Notes under the pieces: generated by a model
The model's database searches: none
What the model was told of the DNA's origin: nothing
What the model saw: only the letters and a program-made list of their open reading frames with translations
Made by a program: the position numbers and the translations under genes
In this document: one piece after another, positions 1 to 6,309 of the stretch
Numbering within the stretch: position 1 is the stretch's first letter
Layout: each line of letters opens with the position of its first letter
Assembly (NCBI GenBank): GCA_041655595.1
Contig: JBBAFB010000075.1
Span: 1 to 10,643 of the forward strand
Origin: JBBAFB01 sp041655595
GTDB lineage: Bacteria > Bacillota > DULZ01
Direction of reading: 5' to 3'
Length of the DNA stretch: 10,643 nucleotides

Positions 1-2
1 TC

Positions 3-530
3 AGCGAGGTAATCTACAGAATTGACGAAGAAAAGTTCAGCTACAACAAAGACTCCGATGAATGGTTCTGCCGAAATGGCAACAGTACCGGAAAGAAAAC
101 ATTAATGAAAAAAACGAACGGTTACCAAACCTATGCATACTATTTCCAAAGGGATATATGTCAACACTGCCCTCTTAAAAGCGAATGTGTGTCAGAGAAA
201 ACCAAGGCAAAGGTGCTACGTATAGGGATCAACGCCATTGAGTTTTATGGCTACAGCCAGGAACAAAAATCACCAGAGTTTAAGGAGAAATACAAAAACC
301 GGGCGAGTCACGAGGGCAAAAACGGTGAGATGAAAAATCATCATGGATTAGGTCGTGCCAGGGGATACGGCCTAAGAAGCATGGCCAACCAGGCAAAATT
401 AACCGCCATTGCGGTTAATTTAAAGAGGATAGCAGCCATACTATCCTCTGATTTTAATTTGTTTTCTGATTTTATTTTAAATATACTTGAGTTCCGGTTA
501 ATTTTTCGGAAAAACCCAATATTCGGGTGA
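3..530 (+). CDS. IS1182-family transposase, C-terminal part (5' end outside window)
   Basis: The frame is open from the first bases of the window, so the true start lies upstream and the internal ATG at 105 is not the start. About 175 residues are visible. A zinc-finger-like cluster, CxxCPLxxxC, sits about 51 codons into the visible part. It is followed by a block with RASHEGKNGEMK, then GLGRARGYGL and AIAVNLKRI. This order is typical of the C-terminal half of IS1182-group DDE transposases (DDE_Tnp_1_6 type), and the Glu of HEG is the probable last catalytic acid. The protein catalyses cut-and-paste or copy movement of its own element. The last 30 residues after NLKRIAAIL are low-complexity and Phe/Ile-rich, and may be an extension into the element's 3' end. 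Whether the complete transposase is intact cannot be judged here. Confidence 0.85.
   Translation, partial: SEVIYRIDEEKFSYNKDSDEWFCRNGNSTGKKTLMKKTNGYQTYAYYFQRDICQHCPLKSECVSEKTKAKVLRIGINAIEFYGYSQEQKSPEFKEKYKNRASHEGKNGEMKNHHGLGRARGYGLRSMANQAKLTAIAVNLKRIAAILSSDFNLFSDFILNILEFRLIFRKNPIFG
396..421 (+). repeat. Perfect hairpin inside transposase 3' coding region
   Basis: AAATTAACCGC at 396-406 and GCGGTTAATTT at 411-421 are exact reverse complements: an 11-bp stem with a CATT loop. It falls in the codons for the conserved KLTAIAVNLK segment. A second perfect hairpin follows two bases later. Confidence 0.8.
424..449 (+). repeat. Second perfect hairpin, terminator-like, in transposase 3' end
   Basis: AGAGGATAG at 424-432 pairs exactly with CTATCCTCT at 441-449 (9 bp, 8-nt loop). 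The following 30 bases are T-rich (GATTTTAATTTG and onward). It could end or weaken transcripts entering or leaving the element. It lies inside the coding frame, so active translation would be expected to melt it. The pairing is directly visible; a terminator role is inference. Confidence 0.5.
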
Positions 531-565
531 GTGGTGAACAAAAAAAGCTACTTTTTCAGTGGTCT
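531..565 (+). mobile_element. Probable right end of the IS1182-type element (boundary approximate)
   Basis: Between the transposase stop and the start of recognisable galE sequence lie about 35 bases, including AAAAAAGCTAC and TTTTTCAGTGGTCTCG. The element's right terminal repeat should be here, because galE-like coding resumes at about 566. The left end is outside the window, so neither the inverted repeat nor the target-site duplication can be confirmed. Confidence 0.45.
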
Positions 566-712
566 CGGACAGGTCCCGGGGATGTAATTTAAACTTGCTT
601 TGCCGATGCAAGTAAGGCTGAAAAAGAGCTAAGTTGGAAAGCTGAACTGGCTATAGAGGATATGGTTAGGGATGCATGGAGGTTTGAGCGGCTGAATTTA
701 GGTGGTGTATAA
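566..712 (+). pseudogene. galE: UDP-glucose 4-epimerase C-terminal remnant
   Basis: The frame ending at the TAA at 710-712 reads TCFADASKAEKELSW, then KAELAIEDMVRDAWRFE and ends NLGGV. This is the conserved C-terminal tail of GalE (family pattern ADxSKAxxELxW...DxWxW), the enzyme that interconverts UDP-glucose and UDP-galactose. In the same frame GPGDV precedes it, matching the family's RPGDxAxC segment, but a TAA at 590-592 interrupts between GDV and TCFAD. The rest of the gene, including the NAD-binding fold, is missing and the IS1182-type element ends where it should be. The remnant cannot encode a working enzyme. The likely history is insertion of the element into galE or a deletion at its edge, followed by decay. 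Whether the 5' part of galE survives beyond the element cannot be seen. Confidence 0.75.
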
Positions 713-910
713 GGTTTGGCAATCGGAGTTTTGCAGATTTTCTATAAAGAAGTGGTATCTCGGCAAGGATGGCACCCGGCTTTCACCCCTTCAGTATAAA
801 AAAATAATGTCCTGCGGAAAAATTTTGTCATAAGGAAATCTTTAGCAGGAAATCATGCTAAAAAGAAGAACCATTTATATTATTAAAATAGACTTGGTGG
901 GGTTGCATCA
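713..910 (+). other. Intergenic scar between galE remnant and HD-domain gene
   Basis: No convincing gene lies here. A short open stretch (720-833) reads KKWYLGKDGTRLSPLQYKK before a stop at 831-833. LSPLQY resembles the LSPxxYR tail of IS3-type transposases, so it may be a transposase leftover, but it is too short to be sure. A small stem-loop follows at 841-862. The promoter of the HD gene should be in the AT-rich tract at about 865-890, but no clear -35/-10 pair is visible. Confidence 0.4.
841..862 (+). repeat. Stem-loop upstream of the HD-domain gene
   Basis: TTTAGCA at 841-847 and TGCTAAA at 856-862 are exact reverse complements around an 8-nt loop. It sits about 50 bases before the HD gene's start and could be an operator, a weak terminator or an old element end. 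No T-run follows. Confidence 0.4.
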
Positions 911-2161
911 GTGGCAAAAATAATAAGGGATCCTATCCATAATATCATAGAAGTTGAAGATGATGCTTTGGCCCTTATTGATACCGTTGCCTTTCAAAGA
1001 TTAAGAAGAATAAGGCAGTTGGGGGTGGCATGGCTGGTTTATCCCGCTGCTGAACATAGTCGGCTTACTCATTCCCTCGGTGTTTATGGTATGTCAAAAC
1101 GTATTATGCGTAATCTAGAAAAGAATAGTACAATCTTTAAACTTGATAAAAAAGAAAAAAATCTTGTAGCTTTAGCCGGTTTATTACATGATATTGGACA
1201 CGCACCTTTTAGTCATGCCTTCGAAACAGCTATTAAAAACTTAGGCGGAAATTTCAAACATGAGGAGATGTCTGTTAATATTATTCAAGAATGCAATGAA
1301 ATCTCTTTCATATTAAAAAAACATGGAGAGGATTTTCCAGAAAAGATTTGCCAGGTTATTAATAACCGATATTCAAATCCGCATGTTGCCTCGATTGTAT
1401 CTAGCCAATTTGATGCAGATCGCATTGATTATTTGCTGAGGGATTCCTATATGACTGGAGCAAATTATGGTAGGTTTGATATTGACTGGCTACTGAAAAA
1501 CATTAGTATTGAAGTATCAACATTTCGTCATTCTGAAGGTGAAACAGTAGTAAGTGTTGATTCCAAGAAGGGTCTTAATGTATTGGAGCAGTACTTGCTT
1601 GGTAGGCATTTTATGTATGCCCATGTATATTACCATAAGGCAATTCGAGGCTTCGAGGTAGTAGTTACAAATATTATAAAAAGAATGTTAGAAAAGGAAC
1701 ACAAAAAACTTATAGGATATAATTATATTAAGGATCTATATTCTGGCAACATTTCAATGGGAGCATATTTAAAATTGGATGATTTTGCGGTTTTGACCTG
1801 GTTTAGGGACTGGTATGAAAAAACCAAAGATCCTATTTTGAAGGAGTTATTGTATCATTTATTCACTAGAAAGCCTTATTATAAAGCAATATATCCTACT
1901 GATAATCTCATAGAATACAGTAAAAGAAAAGAAGATATTATGAATAGTTTTAAAAATAAAGATGAAAGAGAATATTATTTTCAGGAGGATTCGCCTAAAA
2001 ACACTACCTATAAAAACCTTTATATAGGTGAATTATTGAATGAAATTTACATTTTGCGTGATGAGGAGGTTATTCCTTTGTCCGCAATAAGGGAAAGTAT
2101 TATTAATGAGGCAAAAGATGTTCTTAAAAAAGAAGAAATTGTGTGGTATATAAAAGCATGA
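911..2161 (+). CDS. ywfO: HD-domain phosphohydrolase, SAMHD1-like dNTP triphosphohydrolase family (YwfO)
   Basis: This 416-residue protein of the COG1078/YwfO family begins at a GTG with GGTGGGG eight bases upstream. It opens with the family signature IRDPIHNIIEV (5-15). The HD-domain residues are all present: R51 and H54 in RLTHSLGVY, H93-D94 in LLHDIGHAPFSH, H117 in KHEEMS, and D170 in FDADRIDYLLRD. By comparison with SAMHD1 these match the metal ligands (H167, H206, D207, D311) and catalytic H233. Characterised relatives are dNTP triphosphohydrolases, cytosolic enzymes that cleave a dNTP to a nucleoside plus triphosphate and may limit dNTP pools. The actual substrate here is inferred. The stop at 2159-2161 touches the ribosome binding site of the next gene, and the two are also neighbours in Bacillus subtilis, so they are probably co-transcribed. 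Length is close to family norm and no key residue is missing. Confidence 0.88.
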   Translation: MAKIIRDPIHNIIEVEDDALALIDTVAFQRLRRIRQLGVAWLVYPAAEHSRLTHSLGVYGMSKRIMRNLEKNSTIFKLDKKEKNLVALAGLLHDIGHAPFSHAFETAIKNLGGNFKHEEMSVNIIQECNEISFILKKHGEDFPEKICQVINNRYSNPHVASIVSSQFDADRIDYLLRDSYMTGANYGRFDIDWLLKNISIEVSTFRHSEGETVVSVDSKKGLNVLEQYLLGRHFMYAHVYYHKAIRGFEVVVTNIIKRMLEKEHKKLIGYNYIKDLYSGNISMGAYLKLDDFAVLTWFRDWYEKTKDPILKELLYHLFTRKPYYKAIYPTDNLIEYSKRKEDIMNSFKNKDEREYYFQEDSPKNTTYKNLYIGELLNEIYILRDEEVIPLSAIRESIINEAKDVLKKEEIVWYIKA

Positions 2162-2179
2162 AGGAGGTTGCGAGAATTA

Positions 2180-2692
2180 ATGGAAATGAAAAACATTTTT
2201 GTGCTAAGAGATATGATTAGGTTAGGCGGCGGCCAAATTAGGGGAAGAAAAAAGATGCAAAAGATTGTTTATATTGTTCAAGAGTTTGTTAATCCATTCA
2301 ACCCTCCTTTTGAGTACAAATGGAATTATTATGGTGTATATTCTGAGGAGTTGGCTGGTGAAGTAAATATCGGGGAGTTTTTTAATATCTTTAAAGAAAC
2401 ACCTGTGATTGAGTATAATTATCAGAGCTACGCAATTGAAATACCAGGTGATGCCGAAATGACTGGTGCAGAGCAAAATGTTTTGCTTGGTAGTTTAATG
2501 GCATTTTTAAATGATCAGGAGCCGAGGCTTTTGGAGGTTCTGAGTTCTATTATTTTTTTCGAGAAAAAGGGTCTTTCCGAAGAAGAAATAAATGCTCAGC
2601 TGCTTAAATTTAAAGGGCATCTTCATGAATTTTTTGATGATGCATATGAAGCGTTAGAAAAAATTAAAGAAATTTTATCTAAGCAATCATAA
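2180..2692 (+). CDS. ywgA: YwgA-family protein of unknown function
   Basis: This 170-residue protein resembles Bacillus YwgA, the neighbour of YwfO. The ATG at 2180 is preferred over an in-frame TTG at 2168, because AAGGAGG (2161-2167) directly abuts that TTG and lies 12 bases before the ATG. The N-terminal half has GRKKMQKIVYIVQ (22-34) then YKWNYYGVYSEEL (46-58). This K-x-Q-K-x-x-Y ... YGxYSxxL pattern resembles the Panacea/SocA-like (DUF4065) fold found in some antitoxins and proteolysis adaptors, but that link is inference. The C-terminal half is acidic and helical (about residues 100-165). No signal peptide or membrane segment is seen, so it is probably cytosolic. The first bases of its ribosome binding site overlap the ywfO stop, suggesting a shared mRNA and a role tied to the HD enzyme, either as partner or regulator. 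Confidence 0.75.
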   Translation: MEMKNIFVLRDMIRLGGGQIRGRKKMQKIVYIVQEFVNPFNPPFEYKWNYYGVYSEELAGEVNIGEFFNIFKETPVIEYNYQSYAIEIPGDAEMTGAEQNVLLGSLMAFLNDQEPRLLEVLSSIIFFEKKGLSEEEINAQLLKFKGHLHEFFDDAYEALEKIKEILSKQS

Positions 2693-2697
2693 GAACT

Positions 2698-2729
2698 AGC
2701 CTACCGGATTTTTGGTAGGCTTACCTTTT
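2698..2729 (+). terminator. Rho-independent-type terminator after ywgA
   Basis: AGCCTACC at 2698-2705 pairs perfectly with GGTAGGCT at 2714-2721 across an 8-nt loop containing five Ts. The tail TTACCTTTT is only moderately T-rich. It starts six bases after the ywgA stop, the expected place for the end of the ywfO-ywgA transcript. Confidence 0.65.
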
Positions 2730-3446
2730 GCTTTTGCTAAAGTAAAAGCAGCCTGCTAAACAGCCGGAAATGATGAAAGAAAATACTTAATGATCCAGAA
2801 TTTATGGAACAAAAAGATGTATGTTCGTTGGTAGATAGGATGTCAGGGCAGGATACAAAACCAGAAGTGAGCGCTTTTTAGTTATTAGACGGAATTTACC
2901 ATCACAATAGGTGAAGGAATAATAATAGCGATAACAGTTAGAAATGGGGCTTCTATGTCAAGATTTTCGGAAAACACCTATCTTCACTTTTCTACATACA
3001 TATGAGATGAATCCCAGTTTTACAAACTAAAAAACCATTCTGTCGTGGGGAGGGTTAACGGCGTGAATGAGTTATTAAACATATTTTCGGCCGATATTCT
3101 TCAGCACATTATTAGTAATAAAAACCTGAAGCTATGCCAACTAAATTCAATTATTAATTTATTGGTTAAATTGGAAAAACAGTTCACTCTTACCTTCACA
3201 CCGGAAACCCCGGTTGCAATGGCCAGCGCATTGTTGGTTATAGAAATGAGACCCAATATTTCTGTGTCAATTACCATTAGTTTAGATTCCGGGGCAATTT
3301 TGCTTTAACCTGGCAAATGCACCGTGTAGCTTATCCCCTAGGCTTTGAAAATTGGGGAGCAAGGCTTTAATGGAAAATCCCTTAAAGAAAATTATTTTTT
3401 TAGCTTATTAAAGAAGGAATTGCCAAAGGCATGTCGAATTAAATAA
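2722..3446. other. Long non-coding or decayed stretch
   Basis: About 725 bases hold no gene I can support. A frame at about 2767-2880 reads ILNDPEFMEQKDVCSLVDRM and stops at TAG 2878-2880. It looks coding-like but has no proper start and is only some 35 codons, so it may be a gene remnant. An open frame at 3045-3308 (87 codons, GTG start) lacks a recognisable domain and a good ribosome binding site, and its last third (TFTPETPVAMASALLVIEM) reads like a shadow frame. The reverse strand of the same part has short open segments but nothing I recognise. Overall this looks like a region worn down by past rearrangement. Confidence 0.5.
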
Positions 3447-3472
3447 CAAGTGTCTTGCATTGCAGACACCTG
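3447..3472. promoter_or_regulatory. Candidate operator upstream of iclR
   Basis: CAAGTGTCT (3447-3455) and AGACACCTG (3464-3472) form an inverted repeat with one mismatch in nine around TGCATTGC. The centre holds TTGCATTGC, the reverse complement of GCAATGCAA found in the similar site at 4347-4365. It overlaps the putative -35 of the regulator's promoter, so autoregulation by the IclR protein is the simplest reading. The symmetry is seen; the binding protein is inferred. Confidence 0.5.
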
Positions 3473-3484
3473 TTCTGAAATAAT
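3455..3484 (+). promoter_or_regulatory. Candidate iclR promoter
   Basis: TTGCAT (3455-3460) and AATAAT (3479-3484) are separated by 18 bases and lie 43 bases before the iclR start codon. The -10 matches the consensus at five of six positions, but the -35 at only three. The placement over the inverted repeat supports it; the match itself is modest. Confidence 0.35.
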
Positions 3485-3526
3485 GCTTTATGCAATGATT
3501 ATCTAGGAGGAAAAGAGGTAGTAAGC

Positions 3527-4312
3527 TTGAGTGAGACAGTTAATGTGCGAAGGGGATCATTTGTTCAGTCTGTTGATCGCGCTTTAGACATTTTGGAATC
3601 CTTTGGGGTTGACAATAAGGAGTTAGGGGTAACTGAAATAAGTAGAATCTTGGGATTACATAAGAGCACAGTGTATGGCCTGTTAAATACTATGGAGAAC
3701 CGTGGTTATATCGTTCAAAACCCTAGTTCAGGTAAATATCGCCTAGGGTTAAAGCTTTTTGAGTTGGGTTGCCGTGTAGAAAAAAGTATGGATTTGAAAA
3801 AAATTACTGACTATTACTTGGAAATGTTGCGGCAAGAAACAGGAGAAACAGTACATCTTGCTATTATGGATTCGCAGGAAGTTGTATATATAGATAAAAA
3901 AGAGGGGTTAGAGTCCATGAGGATGGTTTCCCAAGTTGGCAAAAGGTTACCATTGCATTGTTCAGCCATTGGGAAGGTGCTATTTGCATATTTAGATCAG
4001 GATCGGATAGAAAAAATTATTAATGAAAAAGGGTTGTTGAAAATGACAGCAAAAACAATAACCGATCCATCCCTATTAAAGGAGGAACTAGATGAAATCA
4101 AAGTGAAGGGATATGCCATTGATAATGAAGAGATAGCCGAGGGCCTGGTATGTGTTGCTGCCCCTATTCGTAACTACTCAAATGAGGTAATAGCAGCAAT
4201 TAGTGTCGCAGGGCCAAAGGCAAGGATTGACAGTGGAAAATTAGAGGCTGTTAAGGAGAGCGTGTTGCAAATTTCTCAGGCCATTTCTGACAAGCTTGGT
4301 TACTCTGGTTAA
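3527..4312 (+). CDS. IclR-family transcriptional regulator
   Basis: The protein has 261 residues, the usual IclR length. The N-terminal winged helix-turn-helix spans about residues 12-75: SVDRALDILESF, then LGVTEISRILGLHKSTVYGLL with the recognition helix, and a wing around GKYRLGLKLFELG. The C-terminal ligand-binding domain (about 90-255) carries the family landmarks GETVHLAIMD, LPLHCSAIGKVLFAYL, GYAIDNEEIAEGLVCVAAPI and AAISVAGP. Translation probably starts at TTG 3527: AGAGGT (3514-3519) lies seven bases upstream, a strong AGGAGG lies further off at 3505-3510, and no in-frame ATG exists before the helix-turn-helix. IclR proteins bind DNA as dimers or tetramers and respond to small acids, often pathway intermediates. 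Its position before the aldolase/dehydrogenase/transporter genes, and the paired operator-like sites at 3447 and 4347, suggest it controls itself and this cluster. The effector is unknown. Confidence 0.92.
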   Translation: MSETVNVRRGSFVQSVDRALDILESFGVDNKELGVTEISRILGLHKSTVYGLLNTMENRGYIVQNPSSGKYRLGLKLFELGCRVEKSMDLKKITDYYLEMLRQETGETVHLAIMDSQEVVYIDKKEGLESMRMVSQVGKRLPLHCSAIGKVLFAYLDQDRIEKIINEKGLLKMTAKTITDPSLLKEELDEIKVKGYAIDNEEIAEGLVCVAAPIRNYSNEVIAAISVAGPKARIDSGKLEAVKESVLQISQAISDKLGYSG

Positions 4313-4342
4313 GTGGTATATTTTTTTTAACAACTAACCAGA
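4304..4342. repeat. Inverted repeat spanning the iclR stop
   Basis: TCTGGTTA (4304-4311) and TAACCAGA (4335-4342) are exact reverse complements separated by 23 bases that include a run of eight Ts (4321-4328). The loop is long for a terminator and the T-run is inside it. It may be a loose transcription stop after iclR or chance. Confidence 0.3.
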
Positions 4343-4346
4343 ACGG

Positions 4347-4365
4347 TGTTTGGCAATGCAAAACA
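4347..4365. promoter_or_regulatory. Candidate IclR operator before the acetaldehyde dehydrogenase gene
   Basis: TGTTTGGCA (4347-4355), one central A, and TGCAAAACA (4357-4365) form a near-perfect palindrome (eight of nine pairs). It contains GCAATGCAA (4353-4361), which occurs in reverse orientation in the site before iclR. It lies just upstream of a consensus TATAAT and overlaps the likely -35, so a bound regulator could block or recruit polymerase. Confidence 0.55.
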
Positions 4366-4375
4366 ATAATATAAT
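4350..4375 (+). promoter_or_regulatory. Candidate promoter of the catabolic operon
   Basis: A perfect TATAAT lies at 4370-4375, 30 bases before the GTG start at 4406. TTGGCA at 4350-4355 matches the -35 consensus at five of six positions, but the spacer is only 14 bases, shorter than the usual 16-18. Such spacing is compatible with an activator-dependent promoter or with a different true -35. The -10 is the stronger half of this call. Confidence 0.45.
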
Positions 4376-4405
4376 TTTGAAAATGAGGCGGAAGGGGTTG
4401 TTTTT

Positions 4406-5296
4406 GTGGCAGTAAAAGTTGCAATTTTAGGCACAGGCAACATAGGAACAGATTTGCTAGTTAAAATTTTGAAAAAGGATTGTGGTTTAGAGGTGGGGAT
4501 GTTCGCGGGCGTTGATCCCAACTCTAAGGGTATAGCATACGCAAAAGAAATGGGCGTTGCAACTTCTATTGAAGGAATTGAGTCAATAATGTCCGATCCG
4601 TCTATAAAAATTGTTTTTGATGCTACCAGTGCGGGGGCACATTTTAAACATGCCCCTATATTGCGGGAGGCTGGAATAATGGCTATTGATTTAACTCCCG
4701 CAGCCGTTGGCCCCTATGTGGTGCCCGCGGTGAATATTAATTTGGATGGAAACACACCGGAAAATATTAATATGGTTACTTGTGGGGGGCAAGCTACGGT
4801 GCCAATTATTTATGCCGTGTCAAAGGTGGCGGAGGTTAAATATGCAGAGACAGTCAGCACAATTCCCAGTAAAAGTGCCGGTCCGGGAACACGAGCAAAT
4901 ATTGATGAGTTTACAGTTACTACTGCATTGGCTTCCCGTAAAGTCGGTAGGGCAAAATCCTCAAAGGCACTAATAATTCTTAATCCGGCAGAGCCCCCTA
5001 TTTTAAACCAAAATACTATCTACACAGTGATAAATGGACAGGTTGAATCAGAAAAGATAATTGCTTCAATCAAAGAGATGGTAAAAACCATTCAAGGTTA
5101 TGTGCCTGGTTATCGTTTGAAACATGAACCCACAATTGATGGCGACAAGGTGATAACCATGGTGGAAGTGGAAGGGGCCGGGGATTTCCTTCCTAAATAT
5201 GCCGGTAATCTTGATATCATGACTTCTGCTGCACTGGCGGCGGCTGAGGTTATTGCAAGAAAAATAGAAAACAGATGTGAAGGGAGGATTAGATAA
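4406..5296 (+). CDS. dmpF: Acetaldehyde dehydrogenase (acetylating), DmpF/MhpF type
   Basis: This 296-residue protein converts acetaldehyde, CoA and NAD+ to acetyl-CoA and NADH. An N-terminal Rossmann fold is marked by VAILGTGNIGTDLL (5-18) with a GxGxxG nucleotide loop and D37 of GVDP. The catalytic cysteine is C126 in NMVTCGGQATVP, a family hallmark. SAGPGTRANIDEF (157-169) and AGDFLPKYAGNLDIMT (258-273) also match the family. Length is normal. Start is GTG 4406 with AAGGGG about ten bases upstream. In this family the enzyme forms a complex with 4-hydroxy-2-oxovalerate aldolase and receives acetaldehyde through an internal tunnel. That aldolase gene begins two bases after this stop, so the same complex is expected. 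It is cytosolic. Control by the upstream IclR protein through the 4347-4365 site is inferred. The family is best known from aerobic meta-cleavage pathways of aromatics. Confidence 0.94.
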   Translation: MAVKVAILGTGNIGTDLLVKILKKDCGLEVGMFAGVDPNSKGIAYAKEMGVATSIEGIESIMSDPSIKIVFDATSAGAHFKHAPILREAGIMAIDLTPAAVGPYVVPAVNINLDGNTPENINMVTCGGQATVPIIYAVSKVAEVKYAETVSTIPSKSAGPGTRANIDEFTVTTALASRKVGRAKSSKALIILNPAEPPILNQNTIYTVINGQVESEKIIASIKEMVKTIQGYVPGYRLKHEPTIDGDKVITMVEVEGAGDFLPKYAGNLDIMTSAALAAAEVIARKIENRCEGRIR

Positions 5297-5298
5297 AG

Positions 5299-6309
5299 AT
5301 GTGTAATAGGAGAAAAATTCGTATCATTGATGTTACCTTACGGGATGGGAGCCATTCTGTCTTTCATCAATTTGATTTGAAAACGGTTGCTAGTATAGTC
5401 GGTGCGTTGAACAAAGCCAAGATTGACACATTTGAAATTAGCCATGGCGATGGATTGGGTGGGTCATCAATTCAGTATGGATATGCAAAACACAGGGAGC
5501 AGGAGTTATTACAAACGGCATATTCTGCAACTGTCAGTGCCAAGTTAGCTGTGCTCCTTTTGCCGGGTATAGGTGTTAAGGAAGATTTAGAAATGGCATA
5601 TCAGGAAGGTGCTAGGATAGCCCGTATTGCCACCCATGTTACCGAGGCAGATATATCAAAACAGCACATGGTTTTTGCAAAAGATCAAGGGATGGAAGTG
5701 ATAGGGTTCCTAATGTTAGCTCATATGGTAGATGAGAATAAATTATTAGAACAGGCAAAGCTTATGGAATCTTATGGCGCTGATATTGTTTACATAGTTG
5801 ATTCAGCCGGTGCAATGGATCCGGAGCAAGTACGAAGAAAGGTTAATGTATTCAAGGAAAATTTAAAAACAGAAATTGGGTTTCATGCTCATAATAATTT
5901 GGGACTGGCAGTGGGAAATACAATTGCTGCAATTGAAGAAGGAGTAAGCACCATAGATGGCAGTTTGGCCGGCCTGGGAGCCGGTGCGGGTAATGCTCCA
6001 ACGGAAGTTTTGGTCGCTGTTCTTGAAAAGCTGGGATACGATACCGGGGTGAATCTTTACGAGATAATGGATGCAGCCGAGGATGTTGTCAGGCCTATCA
6101 TGACACGTCCCCAGGTAATTGACAAGGCTGCACTTTCCCTGGGTTATGCGGGTGTATATTCCAGTTTTTTATTGCATACATTCAGGGCCTCAGAAAAATT
6201 CGGCTTGGATGCCAGAGATATTCTTATTGAGTTGGGCAAAAGAAAGGTAGTAGGTGGACAGGAGGACATCATTGTTGATGTTGCTCTAGGTCTGCTAAAC
6301 AAGCAATAG
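5299..6309 (+). CDS. dmpG: 4-hydroxy-2-oxovalerate aldolase, DmpG/MhpE type
   Basis: This 336-residue HMGL-like TIM barrel cleaves 4-hydroxy-2-oxovalerate (4-hydroxy-2-oxopentanoate) to pyruvate and acetaldehyde. The active site is complete: R15, D16 and H19 in DVTLRDGSH, the metal-binding H196 and H198 in GFHAHNNLG, and the conserved SHGDGLGGSS (48-57). The C-terminal communication domain has LGYAGVYSSF (281-290) and GKRKVVGGQEDIIVDVAL (313-330). Ser18 replaces the more usual Met of RDGMH, a non-catalytic place. The ATG at 5299 follows AGGGAGG (5281-5287) inside the end of dmpF, so the two are translationally close and surely one operon. The product acetaldehyde is expected to pass directly to DmpF. 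The usual upstream enzyme, 2-hydroxypenta-2,4-dienoate hydratase, is not in this window, so the source of the aldolase substrate is open. Confidence 0.95.
   Translation: MCNRRKIRIIDVTLRDGSHSVFHQFDLKTVASIVGALNKAKIDTFEISHGDGLGGSSIQYGYAKHREQELLQTAYSATVSAKLAVLLLPGIGVKEDLEMAYQEGARIARIATHVTEADISKQHMVFAKDQGMEVIGFLMLAHMVDENKLLEQAKLMESYGADIVYIVDSAGAMDPEQVRRKVNVFKENLKTEIGFHAHNNLGLAVGNTIAAIEEGVSTIDGSLAGLGAGAGNAPTEVLVAVLEKLGYDTGVNLYEIMDAAEDVVRPIMTRPQVIDKAALSLGYAGVYSSFLLHTFRASEKFGLDARDILIELGKRKVVGGQEDIIVDVALGLLNKQ

Noticed and set aside
720..833. Possible IS3-type transposase tail with LSPLQY
   Set aside because: Only about 28 informative codons and one short motif. Not enough to call a mobile element, so it is noted in the spacer entry only.
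2168..2179. Upstream TTG start for ywgA
   Set aside because: The TTG touches the AAGGAGG ribosome binding site with no spacer, so the ATG at 2180 is more credible.
2730..2750. GCTTTTG/GTAAAAGC imperfect inverted repeat
   Set aside because: Short, AT-rich and imperfect next to a better hairpin, so it is probably chance.
3045..3308. 87-codon open frame with GTG start
   Set aside because: No convincing ribosome binding site, no recognisable domain, and composition in the last third like a shadow frame. I describe it within the gene-poor stretch rather than call a gene.
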